A stretch of 64,000 nt of DNA from Mesobacillus subterraneus (GTDB taxonomy: Bacteria; Bacillota; Bacilli; Bacillales; Cytobacillaceae). The translations under genes were made by a program, and so were the position numbers. Of this stretch, positions 35,343 through 43,766 are shown one piece after another (the stretch's first letter is position 1; the number at the start of each line of letters is the position of its first letter). The notes under the pieces are model-generated. The model was not told the DNA's origin. It saw only the letters and a program-made list of their open reading frames with translations, and did not search any database. Where the stretch lies: contig NZ_RSFW01000012.1 in the NCBI RefSeq assembly GCF_003937825.1, positions 122,019 through 186,018 of the forward strand, given 5' to 3'.

Positions 35343-35672
35343 ACTGCACCCCCAAACCAATCATTATATGAATGAAATCGTTTATCTATTCTATAAATTT
35401 ATGTTAGCATGTTACTTTGCTGGCCACAATGAACGCAAATTGTCGTAATTTGCATCTTGCGGAACCTGCTGAATGAAAACGTTCAATTAATTTTCCATAG
35501 TCTTTTTGAGCTACAAAAATGGAGGCTTTTCGACAAGGTTTACAGTGAATGGAAATCATAATAAGACAAATCTATCATTTTTTTTCAGAAAAAAAATATG
35601 AATCGAATTTTCGACAACTGAATGGTAAACTAGTTCTATGTGTTCTAATTACAGCTCGGGAGGAAATATCAT
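35343..35672. other. Divergent intergenic region between the DUF4912 operon and a plus-strand gene pair
   Basis: About 330 bases, AT-rich. It holds the ribosome sites of both flanking genes. The sequence TTCGACAA appears at about 35528 and TTTTCGACAACTG again near 35610, close to the start of the plus-strand pair, and might be related to its promoter. I find no clear sigma-A pair or named operator. Confidence 0.4.
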
Positions 35673-36047
35673 ATGGGCTCTATAATCATTAGCCTGGTAG
35701 TCCTGGCAGCAATCCTGTTAATACTTTCTTTTTTCCTGAAAGACCCATATAAGGAATTGCGTGAGGAAATCGACCAAGTGACCATCCAACAAATTCAGGA
35801 CTTATACCAGATCAAGAAAAAGCTGAAGGTGTTGGAGGAAGAATTGCTTGTTAATGATTCCATGCTGGAAAGGCAATCTACTTTCAATTCAGGCAAAAAG
35901 CAAATCCATGACATCATCAAGAACCAAGTATGGTCCCTTGCTCAACAGGGAATGGATATCAACCAAATCGCAAAGCAATCATCTCTTACTACCCAGGAAG
36001 TTCAAGAAATCATTAACGAATTTGTTGATAAAGGACAGATTGTATGA
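35673..36047 (+). CDS. Membrane-anchored coiled-coil and helix-turn-helix protein
   Basis: A 124-residue protein of unknown function. One N-terminal membrane helix (3-21) is followed by a coiled coil (about 25-70, PYKELREEIDQV to KVLEEELLVND) and a small helix-turn-helix at 88-120 (QGMDINQIAKQSSLTTQEVQEIINEF). The ATG at 35673 follows GGGAGGAAATATCAT. It overlaps the next gene by 4 bases (ATGA), so both products probably work together at the membrane. An HTH on a membrane anchor may bind DNA or simply be structural. Confidence 0.65.
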   Translation: MGSIIISLVVLAAILLILSFFLKDPYKELREEIDQVTIQQIQDLYQIKKKLKVLEEELLVNDSMLERQSTFNSGKKQIHDIIKNQVWSLAQQGMDINQIAKQSSLTTQEVQEIINEFVDKGQIV

Positions 36048-36541
36048 ATAAACGAACAGCACAAGCATTCGCATTAGGACTATTGTTTTCAGCCGTTCTC
36101 CTATGGGCCGGCAGCAGCGTCATCGCGGAAAAAGAGCCGAAAAAAGAAGCACCTCAGGAAATTGCTGTATCCGACGCAAAAAAAGTTCTTGAAGGTAAAG
36201 GCTTCCAGGTATTGAACAGCACTGAGTTTTCCGAGCTAAATGAGAAAGCCGAAGCTGCTGTGAAGGAAGAAAAACCAAAAGAAGAAGCGCCGGCTGAAAA
36301 GGCAGAAGAAAAAGAAGAAGTAAAAGAAGAGAAAAAGTTCACGCTTGTAATCGCTGGCGGCATGTCACCAGGTGACGTAGCCATCATGCTGAAGAGCCAG
36401 GGAATCATCGACGATAATAAGAAATTTGAACGATTCCTGATTGACAAAGGCTACCACACAAAAGTGCAAATCGGACAATACGAACTCACCACAGGCCTCG
36501 ATTATCACCAGATCGCTAAGATTATTACTAAAAACAGATAA
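36044..36541 (+). CDS. MltG/YceG LysM-like domain protein without catalytic domain
   Basis: A 165-residue exported protein. A signal anchor (8-28) is followed by a Glu/Lys/Ala-rich linker (about 68-97) and a C-terminal domain FTLVIAGGMSPGDVAIMLKSQGIIDD...FERFLIDKGYHTKVQIGQYELTTGL that resembles the substrate-binding LysM-like N-terminal domain of endolytic transglycosylase MltG. The catalytic YceG domain with its glutamate is absent, so it should bind and not cut glycan. It is coupled to the upstream coiled-coil gene. Automatic annotation may call it MltG; by sequence it is only a partial homologue. Confidence 0.68.
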   Translation: MNKRTAQAFALGLLFSAVLLWAGSSVIAEKEPKKEAPQEIAVSDAKKVLEGKGFQVLNSTEFSELNEKAEAAVKEEKPKEEAPAEKAEEKEEVKEEKKFTLVIAGGMSPGDVAIMLKSQGIIDDNKKFERFLIDKGYHTKVQIGQYELTTGLDYHQIAKIITKNR

Positions 36542-36551
36542 TGTTGTTCCC

Positions 36552-36582
36552 TGGCCCCTCTTTGTGAGGGTCTTTTTTTATC
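36552..36582 (+). terminator. Terminator of the MltG-domain gene pair
   Basis: CCCTC and GAGGG pair around TTTGT and lead into TCTTTTTTT. Confidence 0.8.
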
Positions 36583-36716
36583 CGGGACTGATTCCAGGTA
36601 TACTCTTCGGGACTTTTCTGGGAACTATAAGCTGTGGGGAAGAAATGTCTACTGCTTTGGACAAAATACAAAGCTAATACAGAAAATGGTCCGAACATCG
36701 TTTCCACAGAAATAAA

Positions 36717-36758
36717 CAAAGGCTGTCCCATGAGATTCACTCTTGGGACAGCCTTTTT
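36717..36758 (-). terminator. Terminator of the pst-phoU operon
   Basis: AAAGGCTGTCCCA and TGGGACAGCCTTT make a long stem ten bases beyond the phoU stop, with an A run on the plus strand giving T on the minus strand. Confidence 0.85.
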
Positions 36759-36767
36759 CAAATACCT

Positions 36768-37427
36768 TTATTGATTAAGATCGTATCTTTTCCCTTTTAC
36801 AAGGTAGAAGACGTTTTCAGCGATGTTTGTAACATGGTCGGCTGCTCTTTCCAGGTAGCGGCTGATGAAGGACAGCTGTGTGATTTGGGCCAGCTGCTCT
36901 GGCTTGGATTGTGCCAGGCTTAGTAGTTCTTTGATCGTCTGCCCATAGAGGTCATCCACCTGATCGTCCATCTGTGCTACCTGCTTCGCCTTGTTCAAGT
37001 CCTCTTCATTGTATGCTTCCAGTGATAGCTTGAGCATTTCAACGGAAAGCTTGTGCATTTGCTTGATATGCTCGATTGGTTTGACCAGTGGTTCTTGCCC
37101 GATTCTGATTGTTGATTTAGCAATGTTAACAGCAAAATCAGCCATTCTTTCAATATCTGTTGCAATCTTGATCGCTACGATCAGCCTGCGCAAGTCTACA
37201 GCAACTGGCTGTTGTTTCGCAATCAATAGGATCGCAAAGTCATTGATTTCTTCCTCCATGATGTTTGCGTCCGCGTCATCCTCGAGGATTTTCAATGCCA
37301 GTTCAATATCTTTATTTTCAAGGGCTTCCAGGGATTGATCCAGTGCTTGCACCGCAAAGTTCCCAAGCTCCAGTAATTTTTCGTGCAATGTTTTCAGGTC
37401 TTCCTCAAACTTCCCTCTGACTACCAT
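36768..37427 (-). CDS. phoU: Phosphate transport regulator PhoU
   Basis: A helical bundle protein of 219 residues that couples Pst transporter activity to phosphate signalling. Two PhoU repeats are visible with metal-binding motifs EEEINDFAI (near 54-62) and DDQVDDLYGQT (near 150-160). The ATG at 37427 follows AAGGATGAGGATGA. It is the last gene of pstSCAB-phoU. B. subtilis has no phoU in its pst operon, so this is a difference from the reference synteny. All usual family segments are present. Confidence 0.93.
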   Translation of the reverse strand: MVVRGKFEEDLKTLHEKLLELGNFAVQALDQSLEALENKDIELALKILEDDADANIMEEEINDFAILLIAKQQPVAVDLRRLIVAIKIATDIERMADFAVNIAKSTIRIGQEPLVKPIEHIKQMHKLSVEMLKLSLEAYNEEDLNKAKQVAQMDDQVDDLYGQTIKELLSLAQSKPEQLAQITQLSFISRYLERAADHVTNIAENVFYLVKGKRYDLNQ

Positions 37428-37462
37428 TCATCCTCATCCTTCCAATGAAATTCTTCGAAAAA

Positions 37463-38290
37463 TCACCCGAAACGGCCGGTAATATAATCTTCTGTCCTTT
37501 TGTCCGAAGGGTTTGAGAAGATCTTATCAGTCTCAGCAAACTCGATGACTTCCCCATTCAGGAAGAATGCCGTCTTGTCAGAAATACGGGCAGCCTGCTG
37601 CATGTTGTGCGTTACGATGATGATGCTGAAATCCTTCTTCAATTCCTGAACAAGTTCCTCGACTTTCAGCGTTGAAATCGGATCGAGGGCAGATGTCGGT
37701 TCGTCCATCAGGATGACATCTGGTTCGATTGCCAGGGCACGCGCGATGCAGATACGCTGCTGCTGTCCGCCTGAAAGTCCGTAGGCATTCTGGTTCAAAC
37801 GGTCTTTTACCTCATCCCAGATTGCCGCTCCCCTTAAGCTCTTCTCAACGATTTCATCGAGGATTTTTTTATCGCGGATCCCATGGATTTTAGGGCCGTA
37901 TGCGATATTCTCATAGATCGACTTTGGGAATGGATTTGGCTTTTGGAACACCATTCCGACACTTGTCCGCAAATCTTCAACCTGGTATCCTTTTTCAAGG
38001 ATGTTGCGTCCCCTGTACAGGATCTCACCTGAGATTTTCACACTTGGAACCAGCTCGACCATTCGGTTCAACGTCTTAATATAGGTCGATTTTCCGCAAC
38101 CCGATGGCCCGATGATTGCTGTTACTTCATTCTCATTGATGGCCAGATTGATATTTTTCAAAGCATGGCCTTCTCCATACCAGAGGTTAAGGTCCTTCGT
38201 ATCATAGACCACCTTCTTGGCATTTTCCTGGTTACCGGCTTTCATACTTAGATTTTCAGTTGTATGTTTTTTATCAGTCATTACAGTCAT
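37463..38290 (-). CDS. pstB: Phosphate ABC transporter ATP-binding protein PstB
   Basis: The ATPase of the high-affinity phosphate transporter, 275 residues. Walker A is GPSGCGKST, the signature LSGGQQQR, Walker [13 protein letters not shown], and the H-loop VTHNMQQA. The first 25 residues form a polar extension beyond the usual PstB start. B. subtilis has two tandem pstB genes (pstBA and pstBB); only one is present here. It lies 19 bases after pstA and is followed by phoU. Confidence 0.95.
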   Translation of the reverse strand: MTVMTDKKHTTENLSMKAGNQENAKKVVYDTKDLNLWYGEGHALKNINLAINENEVTAIIGPSGCGKSTYIKTLNRMVELVPSVKISGEILYRGRNILEKGYQVEDLRTSVGMVFQKPNPFPKSIYENIAYGPKIHGIRDKKILDEIVEKSLRGAAIWDEVKDRLNQNAYGLSGGQQQRICIARALAIEPDVILMDEPTSALDPISTLKVEELVQELKKDFSIIIVTHNMQQAARISDKTAFFLNGEVIEFAETDKIFSNPSDKRTEDYITGRFG

Positions 38291-38309
38291 CTGTTAAAAA
38301 CCTCCCAGA

Positions 38310-39194
38310 CTAATATCTCTTTTGGAATTTATTACGAATCAAAATGGCAATTGAATTCATTACAAACAAAACTAGTAACAAGATCACAATCGTTGCGGCA
38401 GCCAGGTTGGCGTATTCAGCAACGAGCGCCGAGTCGATTGTCCAGTAGTAGATTTGTACTGGCAAAATCGTGAACTTATCAAAGATTCCGTCTGGAATAG
38501 GTATTAACAATGCAGGAATACCGATTACAACAAGTGGCGCCGTTTCCCCAATTGCACGGGACAAAGCTAGTATGACTCCTGTCAGGATACCAGGAATTGC
38601 AGCTGGCAAGACGACATTCTTGATTGTCTGCCATTTTGTGGCCCCCATACCGTAGGATGCTTCACGGAGGAATTGCGGAACAGCCCGGATTGCTTCCTGG
38701 CTAGCCACTACGACGACCGGCAATACAAGCAGGGCCATTGTCAGTCCGCCTGCTAATACGACTGAGCCTAAATCGAGAGCTCTTGCGAACACAGTCAAGC
38801 CCAGGATTCCGAAAACCACTGACGGGACACCCGCCAGGTTAGATATATTCGTTTTGATAAAAGAAGACACACGGCCCTTCTTAGCGTATTCTTCAAGGTA
38901 AATCGCTGTTCCAATGCCAAGTATCATGGTTACAGGTGCCACTACGAGCATCAGCCAGAAGGTTCCCATGATCGCTCCCCAAATGCCCGCTCTTCCTGGA
39001 TCAGTTGATAATCGGTTCGTGAGGAAATCCATGTTGATCCATGGAAGTCCATCCTTCAGCACCCGGTAAATCAAGACGATCAACACAACCAGACCGAAAA
39101 GGGTTGCCAGTAAAAACAGGGTTTTCGCAAGAGTATTGGCGATCAAACGCGTGCCCATCTTCTTATGGACTTGAGTCGAATCAATATATTTCAT
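38310..39194 (-). CDS. pstA: Phosphate ABC transporter permease PstA
   Basis: One of the two membrane subunits of Pst, 294 residues with six predicted membrane helices. The permease-ATPase coupling loop is REASYGMGATKWQTIKNVVLPAAIPGI, followed by SRAIGETAPL. The ATG at 39194 follows GGGAGGAATATTAAA and lies one base after the pstC stop. Co-transcribed with the rest of the operon under PhoP control. Confidence 0.95.
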   Translation of the reverse strand: MKYIDSTQVHKKMGTRLIANTLAKTLFLLATLFGLVVLIVLIYRVLKDGLPWINMDFLTNRLSTDPGRAGIWGAIMGTFWLMLVVAPVTMILGIGTAIYLEEYAKKGRVSSFIKTNISNLAGVPSVVFGILGLTVFARALDLGSVVLAGGLTMALLVLPVVVVASQEAIRAVPQFLREASYGMGATKWQTIKNVVLPAAIPGILTGVILALSRAIGETAPLVVIGIPALLIPIPDGIFDKFTILPVQIYYWTIDSALVAEYANLAAATIVILLLVLFVMNSIAILIRNKFQKRY

Positions 39195-39195
39195 T

Positions 39196-40152
39196 TTAAT
39201 ATTCCTCCCTGAACCTTCGAGAAATATACTGGGCGATCAGGTTCATAATCAATGTGAAGACAAACAAAGTCATTGCCACCGCATACAGGCTGTAATATAA
39301 AGTTGTGCCTGCAGCAGCCTCTCCTCCTGTTACTTCGACAATATAAGCCGTCATTGTCTGCATTGACTGTGTTACATCGAAGGTGAAGTTCTTTGAGCTA
39401 CCGCTGGCAATCGCTACGATCATCGTTTCGCCAATCGCTCTGGAGATTCCGAGTACGAAGGAAGCGATGATTCCAGAGATAGCAGCCGGGATGACTACTT
39501 TCCAGGTAACTTCGAGTTTTGTCGCCCCAAGGGCCAATGCACCTTCTCTCATTGCATTGGGAACAGAGCTCATTGCATCTTCAGACAGGGAAGCTACCAT
39601 TGGGATGATCATGATTCCCATCACAATCCCAGGACTCAATATATTCGTCGGTTCAAGTCCAGGAATGAACGATCTCAGCAAAGGTGTTACAAAGGTGAAG
39701 GCAAAGAAACCATAGACGATTGTCGGGATTCCCGCCAGTACTTCCAGAATTGGCTTCAACAATCTCCGTGTCTTTTCAGAAGCATACTCACTCAGGAATA
39801 CAGCTGTCATCAAGCCGACCGGGATGGCAACCAGCATAGCAATTCCTGTAGAAATCAGGGTGCCGGTCAATAGCGGCAAAACACCGAATACCGCATTCTC
39901 ACCCAATGGCTTCAATTTAGTGCCAGTAAAGAAATCTATGAAAGGAACGTCTCTAAAAAAGGCGATGGTTTCAGTTAATAATGTTAAAACAATTCCGATT
40001 GTCGTAAACACTGAAATGGCAGCTATCCCAAATAATATCTTCGGAATCAGCTTTTCAGTTGTGTTATTGATGCTTTTCGTCTTTTTCTTTTCTTGAATGA
40101 TTTCACGCACATTCAACTTTTTGCCGCTGTCGTGAACAACGCTCTTTGCCAC
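39196..40152 (-). CDS. pstC: Phosphate ABC transporter permease PstC
   Basis: The second membrane subunit of Pst, 318 residues. The N-terminal 40 residues are polar and basic, then six membrane helices follow. The EAA-like coupling loop is REGALALGATKLEVTWKVVIPAAISGI and SRAIGETMIVAIA follows. GTG at 40152 is the start, after AAAGGGG. A hairpin lies between pstS and this gene. Confidence 0.95.
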   Translation of the reverse strand: MAKSVVHDSGKKLNVREIIQEKKKTKSINNTTEKLIPKILFGIAAISVFTTIGIVLTLLTETIAFFRDVPFIDFFTGTKLKPLGENAVFGVLPLLTGTLISTGIAMLVAIPVGLMTAVFLSEYASEKTRRLLKPILEVLAGIPTIVYGFFAFTFVTPLLRSFIPGLEPTNILSPGIVMGIMIIPMVASLSEDAMSSVPNAMREGALALGATKLEVTWKVVIPAAISGIIASFVLGISRAIGETMIVAIASGSSKNFTFDVTQSMQTMTAYIVEVTGGEAAAGTTLYYSLYAVAMTLFVFTLIMNLIAQYISRRFREEY

Positions 40153-40243
40153 TTAAAAAAACCCCTTTCATCCTGCAAACCAAGGAAAACTTTCCCCTTA
40201 ACGTACCCCATAGAACAATGATTCATTAAATTTGAACAGGCAA

Positions 40244-40273
40244 GGAGATGAGAAGGCTATACCTCTCATCTCC
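40244..40273 (-). promoter_or_regulatory. pstS-pstC intercistronic hairpin
   Basis: GGAGATGAGA and TCTCATCTCC form a perfect 10-bp stem in the 134-base gap after pstS. It has no T run in the direction of transcription, so it is more likely a 3' stabiliser or processing barrier that lets PstS be made in excess than a terminator. Confidence 0.6.
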
Positions 40274-40286
40274 TCTTACTAAGGTC

Positions 40287-41240
40287 CTACTCCTTCATGC
40301 CATTCAGTTTGTCAAGAGTAGCTTGAACATCTTCGTCGGATAATGGTGCAAAACCAGTTCCTTTTGCTACTTCCTGAGCATTATTCATAGTGTAGATTGC
40401 AAAATCCAATACCTGTCCCTTTTCCTTCGCATTGTTCACATTCAAATAAGTGAAGACAGGACGCGTGAATGGTGCATAATCTCCATCTTCTTTAATCGTA
40501 TCCAGTGATGGTTCCACTGGTCCGTTGCCGAAGTCAACCTTTACAGCCGAAAGCTTGTCTTTATTGCTTTCATAGTAACCATAGCCAAAGAACCCAATTG
40601 CATTTTTATCTTTTGAAACAAGATCCACTAGAGTAGAGTAGTCCTGCTGCAAATTAATGTTACCAGGCAGATCCTGTTCTTCCAGAATCGTTTCAAACAT
40701 GAATTCATACGTTCCATGATTTTCATTAGGGCCATATGTCTTGATTTCTTCATCCGGGAAGTCAGGTCGTACATCGGACCATTTCTTCTTTCCTGCGCTT
40801 GCAAGGAAGATGTCTTTCACTTCCTGCTCAGTCAGTTCAGCAGCCCAGTCATTGTCTTTATTGATCACGATGGTAATTCCATCAAGTGCAACTTTCATTT
40901 CTTCTACTTCGATGCCAAGCTCTTCAGCTTTTGCTTTTTCTTCATCCTTTATCTGACGGGATGCATCGTTAAAATCTGTTCCGTCTTTCGCGAGGAATTT
41001 CTTGAATCCTGCTGAAGTTCCAGAGCGGCTGACTTCGACAGAAACATTTTCCTGTTCACCCATGTAATCCTCAGCCATGCGTGCCATGAATGGATATACT
41101 GTACCAGAACCATCTATAACAACGCTGCCTTCAAGTTCGTCACCGTTTCCACCAGCATTGTCTCCTCCACCACACGCTGCAGCGAACACCATGACAGCTG
41201 CCAGCATTAAAAACATGCTCATCTTCTTAAGACTCTTCAT
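40287..41240 (-). CDS. pstS: Phosphate-binding lipoprotein PstS
   Basis: The extracellular phosphate receptor of Pst, 317 residues. The signal peptide ends in FAAAC with C23 lipidated. Phosphate-binding features are IDGSGTVYPFMARM near 43-56, EVSRSGTSAGFKKF near 73-86, and FNDASRQIKDEE. The ATG at 41240 follows GGGGGAATCA. First gene of the operon, with a clear PhoP box 62-121 bases upstream, so strong induction during phosphate starvation is expected. Confidence 0.96.
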   Translation of the reverse strand: MKSLKKMSMFLMLAAVMVFAAACGGGDNAGGNGDELEGSVVIDGSGTVYPFMARMAEDYMGEQENVSVEVSRSGTSAGFKKFLAKDGTDFNDASRQIKDEEKAKAEELGIEVEEMKVALDGITIVINKDNDWAAELTEQEVKDIFLASAGKKKWSDVRPDFPDEEIKTYGPNENHGTYEFMFETILEEQDLPGNINLQQDYSTLVDLVSKDKNAIGFFGYGYYESNKDKLSAVKVDFGNGPVEPSLDTIKEDGDYAPFTRPVFTYLNVNNAKEKGQVLDFAIYTMNNAQEVAKGTGFAPLSDEDVQATLDKLNGMKE

Positions 41241-41301
41241 TAATTGATTCCCCCTACGAGATGTGGTTGTTTTGTCCTACAGACCAAGAATAAGGCTTTT
41301 C

Positions 41302-41361
41302 TTTTAAGGCGGTTTTAAGCGAATGTAAAGGTTTTGTAAATTCATTTGGATTTTGTGTAAA
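41302..41361 (-). promoter_or_regulatory. PhoP box upstream of pstS
   Basis: On the minus strand four hexamers lie exactly 11 bases apart: TTTACA (41335-41340), TTTACA (41324-41329), TTAAAA (41313-41318) and TTAAAA (41302-41307). A further TTTACA lies at 41356-41361. The PhoP consensus is TT(A/T/C)ACA repeats with 11-bp periodicity, and Bacillus pst operons are PhoPR-dependent. Confidence 0.85.
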
Positions 41362-41400
41362 TCAGGGTATAGTCTCCGGCTGCTCTTAGTATGTCCAAGC

Positions 41401-41432
41401 AAAAAAAAAACTGCCCAAAAATGGACAGTTTT
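41401..41432 (-). terminator. Terminator of pbpA
   Basis: On the minus strand AACTGTCC and GGGCAGTT pair and are followed by ten T. Confidence 0.88.
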
Positions 41433-41440
41433 ATCTACTT

Positions 41441-43618
41441 CTATTGTTCAATTTCATCAGCAATCTCTTCAAGAAGTTCTTCGCCTGCTTCCTTTTCCTC
41501 AACTTCCTGTACTGGCTCCTCAGGGTTCATATTCCCTTCAGCACGTTTCTTCTTCAATTCGAAATACGTATCAAGAACCCTGCGGCCGATGTCATTGTTT
41601 GCATGATGCCCCTGGTTCCCTTCGTATGCCCAAGGAACCATGACTGCCATCGCAACCTCTGGGTTCTCATGCGGCGCATACGCAACCAGACTCAGGTTCA
41701 TAACTTCCGGAGGCAAATCATATTTGCTTCTTTGTGGACCATCATAAAATGCCTGAGCAGTTCCTGTTTTTCCAGCTGGTTTGTAACTGGCCGTATAGAA
41801 CGCGCCATAAGCTGTACCGCCTCTTTCCTGCATGACTCTCCTGAACCCTTCCTGAATCCTGTCAAACCACTCAGGTTTTGCATCCACTCTATTTAGAATG
41901 ACTGGCTCTAATTCATTTAAAACAGGGCCCACTTCATTATTCTTCATTACAGGCTCACGGATTTCTTTCACAATCCTTGGCTGGAGCCTATTCCCGCCGT
42001 TAGCGATGGTTGATACGTATTGAGCAAGCTGCAAAGGCGTATACGTATCATACTGGCCAATTGCGAAATCCAGCAGTAGACCTGGTTTCCTTTCTGTACC
42101 TTTAAAACCGATCATTTCATTAGGCAAGTCAATTCCAGTCCTTGCTCCAAGACCAAATTGGCTGAAGTAATTCCTCATTGTATCAAATGCCTGCGGCTCC
42201 AGGTACAGTGGCTGGTCATACTTATAGTTGCCCTTCCCAATATTGATGGCCGTCCTGAACATATAGACGTTCGAAGAAACCTTCAGGGCATTGCGGTCGT
42301 CCAATGTACCAAGTCCAGCCTTCCATGATTTCTTAGGGTTGGTGCCTTTAATTTTAACCGGTGTATCATAGAATTGAGTCCCAGGAGTGATCGCCCCTGT
42401 TTGAAAGCCAGTCAAAATCGTGGCACCTTTTACAGCTGAACCAACGTTGTATGACGTTGTAAAGTTTCCGCTGGCGAAATCCTGCATAACGTTTTTACCC
42501 GTCTCTTCATCCTTGACGATTTGTTTCCCAGCGAGCGTCAGGATTTCTCCGGTGTTCGGATCCATCAGGACAACGAAAGCCCGATCCAGCAAGCCGGTTC
42601 TCGGCTGTTGTTTTGCCTTGCTTAGTTCTTCCTCAATGATTTTCTCAACTGCAAGCTGCAGGTCCATATCTATAGTAAGAACGAGGTCCTTTCCACGCTG
42701 CCCTTCTGAGATGATTTTCGTATCGAGGACATTTCCGCCTTTATCAGTTATATTTTTCACCTTTGCCTTTTGTCCATGCAAAACATCTTCGTATTGCTGC
42801 TCAATATAGCTTAAACCAACTCTGTCATTGCGACTGTATCCGCGCGACAGATAGTATTCCAGCTTTTCTTTAGGCAGACCCTTTTCGGAATCACTTACCT
42901 TTCCCAAAATGGTCTTTAAGGTTTTATCAAAAGCGTAGTGCCTCTCCCAGTCGGTGGTTGTATCCACACCTGGCAGCATTTCAAGGTTTTCACTGACAAT
43001 CGCGAATTCTTCAGGAGTCACATCTTTCTTCACAACCTGTGGTGACAAAGCATAACCACTGATCATTTCACGGAAGATCGCCAGGATTTCCATATCATCA
43101 TTCGTTAATTCTGCCAGCTCTTTTTCCGTAATCCGTTCAAGCTGCAGATTATAAAGCTCTTTATCATCCAGCTTTTTTTCATCGTAAAGGGTCCATTCTT
43201 TTTCTTTAATCTTTTCTCTGGCACGCTCTTCATTACGTAAAATCCAATAATCCTTCTTGTCTCTCTCACGGACTTTCTTAAGATCCTCTTCTGAATCCTT
43301 CGAAATCAGTTTAGCCAGACGCTCGGCTATCATCAGCATTTCCTTGCTATCCGTACTCTGGCTCTTTGTATAAGTGATCGCCTTGCTAGGCGTATTATCG
43401 ACAATCGTCTTCATGTTACGGTCATACATTTTCCCTCTTGGTACCGGATTGTTGACGGTGACGTCCTCCGTCCGTTCAATTTCCCGTTTGAAATCTTCAC
43501 CATATACAATCTGGACAATCCCAAGCCTCAAAATCAACATTGAAAATAACACAAATACGGCAAAAAACAACATATTCAGCCTGAATGGCACATGCGTCTT
43601 CTTCTTTTTCTTGTTCAA
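41441..43618 (-). CDS. pbpA: Penicillin-binding protein 2A (class B transpeptidase)
   Basis: A peptidoglycan transpeptidase for cylindrical wall growth, 725 residues. One membrane helix (13-34) is followed by a dimerisation domain with RGKMYDRN (61-68), a long charged insert (about 100-175), and the transpeptidase domain. The active-site serine is S394 in GSAVK with K397; SSN and KTGTA (KPAGKTGTAQ) complete the triad. The C-terminal 40 residues are very acidic (EEPVQEVEEKEAGEELLEEI). In B. subtilis PBP2A and PbpH are redundant for rod shape. It sits upstream of the pst operon, as in B. subtilis. Confidence 0.94.
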   Translation of the reverse strand: MNKKKKKTHVPFRLNMLFFAVFVLFSMLILRLGIVQIVYGEDFKREIERTEDVTVNNPVPRGKMYDRNMKTIVDNTPSKAITYTKSQSTDSKEMLMIAERLAKLISKDSEEDLKKVRERDKKDYWILRNEERAREKIKEKEWTLYDEKKLDDKELYNLQLERITEKELAELTNDDMEILAIFREMISGYALSPQVVKKDVTPEEFAIVSENLEMLPGVDTTTDWERHYAFDKTLKTILGKVSDSEKGLPKEKLEYYLSRGYSRNDRVGLSYIEQQYEDVLHGQKAKVKNITDKGGNVLDTKIISEGQRGKDLVLTIDMDLQLAVEKIIEEELSKAKQQPRTGLLDRAFVVLMDPNTGEILTLAGKQIVKDEETGKNVMQDFASGNFTTSYNVGSAVKGATILTGFQTGAITPGTQFYDTPVKIKGTNPKKSWKAGLGTLDDRNALKVSSNVYMFRTAINIGKGNYKYDQPLYLEPQAFDTMRNYFSQFGLGARTGIDLPNEMIGFKGTERKPGLLLDFAIGQYDTYTPLQLAQYVSTIANGGNRLQPRIVKEIREPVMKNNEVGPVLNELEPVILNRVDAKPEWFDRIQEGFRRVMQERGGTAYGAFYTASYKPAGKTGTAQAFYDGPQRSKYDLPPEVMNLSLVAYAPHENPEVAMAVMVPWAYEGNQGHHANNDIGRRVLDTYFELKKKRAEGNMNPEEPVQEVEEKEAGEELLEEIADEIEQ

Positions 43619-43742
43619 GCCTCTCCCACCTCTTCAGTCTGTATGTCCATGGCTATGCACTAACAATTATTTTACCGAAAAATGAGGATTATTTCTAGCA
43701 ATAAACAATAGCAGAATATTTTTCCAGTTATAGCCTTCATGC

Positions 43743-43766
43743 AAAAAACCGGGAATCTTCCCGGTT
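43743..43766 (-). terminator. Terminator of the MFS gene
   Basis: AACCGGGAA and TTCCCGGTT arms with six T on the minus strand; it overlaps the stop codon. Confidence 0.82.
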
